Assembly (NCBI RefSeq): GCF_018135625.1
Contig: NZ_CP073078.1
Coordinates: 5,054,501 to 5,118,500, forward strand
From: Phenylobacterium montanum
Lineage (GTDB): Bacteria; Pseudomonadota; Alphaproteobacteria; Caulobacterales; Caulobacteraceae
Direction of reading: 5' to 3'
DNA length: 64,000 nt
How positions within the stretch are numbered: the first letter of the stretch is position 1; the number at the start of each line of letters is the position of its first letter. Made by a program: the position numbers and the translations under genes. Positions 60,236 to 64,000 of this stretch are shown piece after piece. Under the pieces are notes generated by a model. The model made no database searches. It worked only from the letters and a program-made list of their open reading frames with translations, and was not told where the DNA came from.

Positions 60236-61636
60236 ATGTCGGAAAACCTCTACGACCTTCTCGCCTCGCGTTTTCCCGCCAACCGCTCGCGGCCCTGCTT
60301 CCTGCTGCCGGACGGGAGCGAGATCAGCTATGGCGCTCTGGAAGAGGGCGTCGGGCGCCTGGCCAGCCTCCTGATCGCGCGCGGTGTTGTCCCCGGCGAC
60401 CGGGTGGCGGCGCAGACCGCCAAGAGCCCTGAGGCGGTGATGCTCTATCTGGCCACGCTGAAGGCTGGGGCGATCTTCCTGCCGCTCAACACCGCCTACA
60501 CCGCCGCCGAGATCGAATATTTCCTCGAAGACGCCGAGCCGCGCCTGTTCGTGCAGGACGCCGTGGCCCTGGCGGCCGAGGCGGCGGCGTTCGCGCCCCT
60601 GGCCGCGGCGATCCCGCGTACCGGCGCCGATCTCGCCTCGATCATCTACACCAGCGGCACCACCGGCCGTTCGAAGGGCGCCATGCTGAGTCACGCCGCC
60701 CTGGCCGACAACGCTCTCGCCCTGCACCGCATCTGGGGCTTTTCGGAAGCTGACGTGCTGCTGCACGCCCTGCCGATCTTCCACGTGCACGGCCTGTTCG
60801 TGGCCCTGCACTGCGCTTTCCTGAGCGGCGCGCCGATGGTCTGGTTGGCGAAATTTGATGAGGACCAGGTGCTGGCGGGCCTGGCTCGCTCGACGGTGAT
60901 GATGGGGGTGCCGACCTTCTACGTGCGGCTTCTGGCCGACCCGCGCTTCAACCGCGAGGCGGCCTCTCACATGCGGCTGTTCATTTCCGGGTCGGCGCCC
61001 TTGCTGGAATCCACTTTCGCCGAGTTCGAGCAGCGCACCGGCCAGCGGATCCTCGAGCGCTACGGCATGAGCGAGGCGGTGATCATTACCTCCAACCCCC
61101 TGGATGGAGAGCGCATCCCCGGCAGCGTCGGCTATCCCCTGCCGGGCGTCTCCCTGCGCGTCGCCGGCGGCGAGACCGGGGTCATTGAGATCAAGGGCCC
61201 CAGCGTTTTCTCCGGCTACTGGCGCAACCCGGAAAAGACCGCCGAGGAGTTCACCGACGACGGCTGGTTCATCACCGGCGACGTGGGGCGGCAGGACGCG
61301 GACGGGCGGGTCTGGATCAGCGGCCGGGCCAAGGACCTGATCATCTCCGGCGGCTACAACGTCTACCCCAAGGAGATCGAGCTGCTGTTCGACGAGATGG
61401 AGGGGGTGGCGGAAAGCGCGGTGGTCGGCGTTCCCCATCCCGACTTCGGTGAGGCGGTGGTGGCGGTGGTGATCGGCCAGGGCGACGAGGCGGCCCTGAT
61501 CGCCAAGGCCCGCGAGCGCCTCGCCGCCTTCAAGGCCCCCAAGCGGGTGATGTTCGTGGACGAGCTGCCGCGCAACGCCATGGGCAAGGTGCAGAAGAAC
61601 CTGCTGCGCGAGCGGTTCAAGGGCCTGTTCGCCTGA
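60236..61636 (+). CDS. Malonyl-CoA synthetase-like acyl-CoA ligase (MatB type)
   Basis: A 466-residue ANL-superfamily adenylate-forming enzyme, slightly shorter than average MatB (about 500). Motifs: IIYTSGTTGRSKGAMLSH (P-loop-like A3), RYGMSEAVII (A5), GWFITGDVGRQDADGRVWISG (A7) and LPRNAMGKVQKN with the catalytic Lys (A10). It activates a carboxylic acid with ATP and CoA. The LHALPIFHVHGLF segment matches malonyl-CoA synthetases, which make extender units; the nearby ketoacyl-synthase operon could use such a product. Substrate is inferred. Confidence 0.88.
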   Translation: MSENLYDLLASRFPANRSRPCFLLPDGSEISYGALEEGVGRLASLLIARGVVPGDRVAAQTAKSPEAVMLYLATLKAGAIFLPLNTAYTAAEIEYFLEDAEPRLFVQDAVALAAEAAAFAPLAAAIPRTGADLASIIYTSGTTGRSKGAMLSHAALADNALALHRIWGFSEADVLLHALPIFHVHGLFVALHCAFLSGAPMVWLAKFDEDQVLAGLARSTVMMGVPTFYVRLLADPRFNREAASHMRLFISGSAPLLESTFAEFEQRTGQRILERYGMSEAVIITSNPLDGERIPGSVGYPLPGVSLRVAGGETGVIEIKGPSVFSGYWRNPEKTAEEFTDDGWFITGDVGRQDADGRVWISGRAKDLIISGGYNVYPKEIELLFDEMEGVAESAVVGVPHPDFGEAVVAVVIGQGDEAALIAKARERLAAFKAPKRVMFVDELPRNAMGKVQKNLLRERFKGLFA

Positions 61637-61717
61637 CATCGGCTTAACCCGAATTCATGAAGCCTCGGCTGGGGCCGATGCTAGGCTCGCCGCGTCCATC
61701 GCAGGCAGGGGGCGGCC

Positions 61718-62851
61718 ATGGTCAATCCGGTATTGCAGCGCGGGCATTCGGTCGGCTTGGCGATGGTCCTCGCCGCAGGCCTGGGCCTTGCGGCGCCGGT
61801 CCTGGCGGATGCGCCGGCGGCGCCCGGTCCGCTGACGGACGCCTTCATCCGCTACACCCTGCCCGTGACCGACCGGGTGCACGTGATCTACCGCACCTGG
61901 ACCAGCACCGAGCCGCCCTTCGAGGGCAACAGCGTGGTGTTCGAGCAGTCTGATGGCCTGGTGGTGGTCGACGCCGGCGGCTCGCCGCTGTCGGGCCGGC
62001 ACATCGTCGAGCAGATCAAGGGCTTCAGCGGCAAGCCGGTCAAATACCTGATCTACACCCATTGGCACGGCGACCACGACCTGGGCGCAGGGGCCTTCCG
62101 CGAGGCCTGGCCGGGGGTGCGGATCATCTCCACCGCCGCCACCCGCGAGGCCATGACCGGCCCGCCCATGGCCTATATCGCCACCTACAGTCAGGACAAC
62201 GGCGGGGTGGCCGCGATCGCCCAACAGCGCCTGGCCGATCCGGCGGTCTCCGAACGCCGCAAGGCCGGATGGCGCAAGCTGCAGGCGGCCCTGCCCAGCA
62301 TGGTCGGGGCCTATAAGGGCCTGAAGGCCTGGCCGGCCGACATCACCTTCACCGACCGCCTCAGCCTGCCGGATGCGGAGACGCCGATCGATGTGCTGTT
62401 CCTGGGCCGGGCCAATACCGAGGGCGATGCGGTGGTCTGGGCGCCGAAGCAGCGGGTGCTGGCCGCGGGCGACATTGTGGTCAGTCCCGTGCCTTACGCC
62501 GGCTCGTCCTTTCCGGCCGAGTGGATCGGGGTCCTGAACAAGCTGAAGGCCTACGACTTCGCCTATCTGGTCCCGGGTCATGGCCGGGTCGAGACCGACC
62601 GCGCCTATCTGGACAAGCTGACCGGCGCCATCCAGGCCGTGCGCGACCAGGTCGGGCCGCTGGCCGCCAAGGGGCTCAGCCTGGAAGAGGTGCGCAAGCA
62701 GACCGACTTCACCGCCCTGCAGACTGTCTTCGGCGGCGATGACGACTGGGACCGCGCCCAGACCCGCGGCTTCTTCATCGAGGCCCTGGTCAGCAACGCC
62801 TACAAGGAGGCCCGCGGCGAGCCGATCATTCAGGGGCGGGACGGGGGCTAG
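61718..62851 (+). CDS. Exported metallo-beta-lactamase-fold hydrolase
   Basis: A 377-residue protein with a signal peptide (residues 1-30, ending LAAPVLADA). THWHGDHDLGAG is the zinc-binding motif of the fold, and VLAAGDIVVSPVPY and LVPGHGRVETD supply the other metal ligands. The long C-terminal helix after the core is not typical of true beta-lactamases. It probably hydrolyses an ester, lactone or amide in the periplasm. It overlaps the convergent dehydrogenase gene by four bases. Confidence 0.87.
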   Translation: MVNPVLQRGHSVGLAMVLAAGLGLAAPVLADAPAAPGPLTDAFIRYTLPVTDRVHVIYRTWTSTEPPFEGNSVVFEQSDGLVVVDAGGSPLSGRHIVEQIKGFSGKPVKYLIYTHWHGDHDLGAGAFREAWPGVRIISTAATREAMTGPPMAYIATYSQDNGGVAAIAQQRLADPAVSERRKAGWRKLQAALPSMVGAYKGLKAWPADITFTDRLSLPDAETPIDVLFLGRANTEGDAVVWAPKQRVLAAGDIVVSPVPYAGSSFPAEWIGVLNKLKAYDFAYLVPGHGRVETDRAYLDKLTGAIQAVRDQVGPLAAKGLSLEEVRKQTDFTALQTVFGGDDDWDRAQTRGFFIEALVSNAYKEARGEPIIQGRDGG

Positions 62852-63834
62852 AGCCCAACCTCAGACCGCGCCGCCTCGTTCAGCAGCGGCTCGCCGGCCA
62901 GGTAGCGGCGCAGGTTCTCCAGGAACTGGTCGTCGCCGCGGGTGAGGGTGCCATCGCCGCCGTTCGAGGTGTGGGCGGTGACCCGGACCTTGGGGTGGCT
63001 CCATTGCCAGGCGCCGGCGGGCAGGGGCTCGGTGCGGAACACGTCCAGCACCGCATGGCCTGGCTGGTCGCGGTCCAGGCCGTCGCGCAGGGCCTCCTCG
63101 TCCACCAGCTCGCCCCGGCCGATATTGATCAGGATCGAGCCCGGCTTCATGGCCCCGAAGAAGGCCTCGCCGGCCAGCCCGCGGGTCTCGTCGTTTAGGG
63201 CGCAGGCCAGCACCACAACATCGCTTTCGGGCAGCAGGGCCGGCAGGTCCGCCGGCTGGGCCAGGCGGTCGACTGAGGGCTCCACGCCGCCCGAGCGGCG
63301 CACCGCGGTCAGGTGGGCGCCGAAGGGCCTCAGGCGCTTGGCGATCTCATGGCCGATGGTCCCGAAACCGACCAGCAGCCAGCGGCTATGGCCGATCTCG
63401 GTAAAGCTCAACCTTTTCCATTCGCCGGCCGCCTGGGCCGCACGGGCCGGCTCGATGGGGTGCAGCAGGCTGAAGGCATGGGCGACGACATATTCGGCGA
63501 TCGGGATCGCCTGGGCGCTGCCTTTGCTGACGCGCAGGCCCTTGGCCATCACCGCCCTGAAGCCGGGATTGTCCAGGCCGGCGCTGAACACCTGGGCCCA
63601 GCGGCCTCGGGTCCCCTGCAACACCTTGCCGAACAGGGCCGGCATCATGCCGGTCGGAAACGAATCCAGGCTCAGCCAGAAGATCTCGGGATCGACGGTG
63701 TCGGCCGCGATCGCCTCGCCGTTGCGCTTGAAGACGCCGTCGCGGTTCAGGGTGACCACGTCCAGGTCGCGGGCGACGGGGGCCAGGCGCGGGCCCAGCC
63801 GGGCCAGGGCGGCTTCGGTCAGCAGCAGTTGCAT
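62848..63834 (-). CDS. D-2-hydroxyacid dehydrogenase family protein
   Basis: A 328-residue NAD(P) enzyme. GFGTIGHEIAKRLRPFG is the cofactor fold, INIGRGELVDEEAL holds the conserved Arg, VFRTEPLP the Glu, and TAHTSNGG the catalytic His, so the active site is complete. The family reduces 2-keto acids such as glyoxylate, hydroxypyruvate or phenylpyruvate. The substrate is not determined. ATG 63834 is followed upstream by the thioesterase stop 17 bases away, so the two likely share a transcript. Confidence 0.92.
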   Translation of the reverse strand: MQLLLTEAALARLGPRLAPVARDLDVVTLNRDGVFKRNGEAIAADTVDPEIFWLSLDSFPTGMMPALFGKVLQGTRGRWAQVFSAGLDNPGFRAVMAKGLRVSKGSAQAIPIAEYVVAHAFSLLHPIEPARAAQAAGEWKRLSFTEIGHSRWLLVGFGTIGHEIAKRLRPFGAHLTAVRRSGGVEPSVDRLAQPADLPALLPESDVVVLACALNDETRGLAGEAFFGAMKPGSILINIGRGELVDEEALRDGLDRDQPGHAVLDVFRTEPLPAGAWQWSHPKVRVTAHTSNGGDGTLTRGDDQFLENLRRYLAGEPLLNEAARSEVGL

Positions 63835-63850
63835 GGTCTTCCCTCTCTTC

Positions 63851-64000
63851 TCACGCCCGAGGATAGAGGATGATCTGGGTGCAGCGGAACGCCGCCAAAA
63901 GCTTGCCGCTCGCCTCGTCGGTCAGCTTGGCGTCCCAGACCTGGGTGGTGCGTCCGCCGTGCAGCAGTTCGGCCGTGCAGGCCACCGCCCCCTCGCGCAC
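63851..64000 (-). CDS. PaaI-type hotdog thioesterase, C-terminal part only
   Basis: The last 49 residues of a gene that enters from the right edge. The frame reads AVACTAELLHGGRTTQVWDA, then DEASGKLLAAFRCTQIILYP before the stop codon at 63851-63853. The LHGGRT and SGKLLA-FRCTQ blocks are the C-terminal strands of PaaI-family acyl-CoA thioesterases. The catalytic residues lie outside the window. It precedes the hydroxyacid dehydrogenase gene on the same strand. Confidence 0.8.
   Translation of the reverse strand: MREGAVACTAELLHGGRTTQVWDAKLTDEASGKLLAAFRCTQIILYPRA

Noticed and set aside
1-64000. rRNA or tRNA genes and CRISPR arrays
   Set aside because: Reading the intergenic regions showed no tRNA-like cloverleaf, rRNA sequence or regularly spaced direct repeats; a tRNAscan-type search would be decisive.

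Overview
This 64 kb window is GC-rich chromosomal DNA from an alphaproteobacterium, most likely Caulobacterales (Caulobacter or Phenylobacterium type). I base this on a complete hpnABCDE hopanoid-lipid operon, two DUF2336 proteins, a TTAA-N7-TTAA site of the CtrA type, a standalone HPt protein, and several families of long inverted-repeat intergenic elements. I see no rRNA, tRNA, CRISPR array or intact mobile element. The window opens inside one gene and closes inside another.

Layout. 1-5.2 kb: a catabolic cluster with a Rieske demethylase/oxygenase, a PLP-dependent gamma-lyase-family enzyme and two flavoproteins that resemble the A and B subunits of opine/sarcosine-type oxidases; it suggests breakdown of a quaternary amine or betaine. 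5.3-8.2 kb: a DUF1993 protein, a FAD4/Kua/CarF-family lipid desaturase and an EtaA-like Baeyer-Villiger monooxygenase. 8.5-12.2 kb: an accessory-looking stretch with a TetR gene and paired operators, a small membrane protein, a periplasmic quinoprotein and a truncated integrase just upstream of dusA. 12.2-19.1 kb: dusA, a retropepsin-like protease, then hpnA-B-C-D-E, tightly overlapped on the minus strand. 19.3-23.6 kb: malic enzyme, YeiH-type exporter and a divergent LysR regulator. 23.6-31.0 kb: a polysaccharide locus (FkbM methyltransferase, TPR-like membrane protein, O-antigen ligase-like protein, GMC oxidoreductase, PL5 alginate-lyase-like protein, glycosyltransferase).

31.3-45.4 kb: envelope and signalling genes: TonB-like protein, lytic transglycosylase under a candidate CtrA site, CoA-transferase, a hybrid kinase-like protein that has lost its phosphoacceptors, two DUF2336 proteins, NUDIX, TspO, HPt and NAD kinase. 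45.5-50.9 kb: housekeeping genes (class II aldolase, lipoprotein cytochrome c, ArfB, MobA) and an MHYT-GGDEF-EAL protein.

51.1-55.4 kb holds what I consider the best candidate for an undescribed system: a TetR repressor with two operator copies, divergent from a translationally coupled set encoding a ketoacyl synthase III-like enzyme, a heme-oxygenase-fold di-iron protein, an unrecognised protein and a serine hydrolase. Together they look like a short pathway that makes or modifies a fatty-acid-derived molecule. 55.4-64 kb: an SdsA-like alkylsulfatase, MFS transporter, enoyl-CoA hydratase, MatB-like acyl-CoA synthetase, a secreted metallo-beta-lactamase-fold hydrolase, a D-2-hydroxyacid dehydrogenase and the end of a PaaI-type thioesterase.
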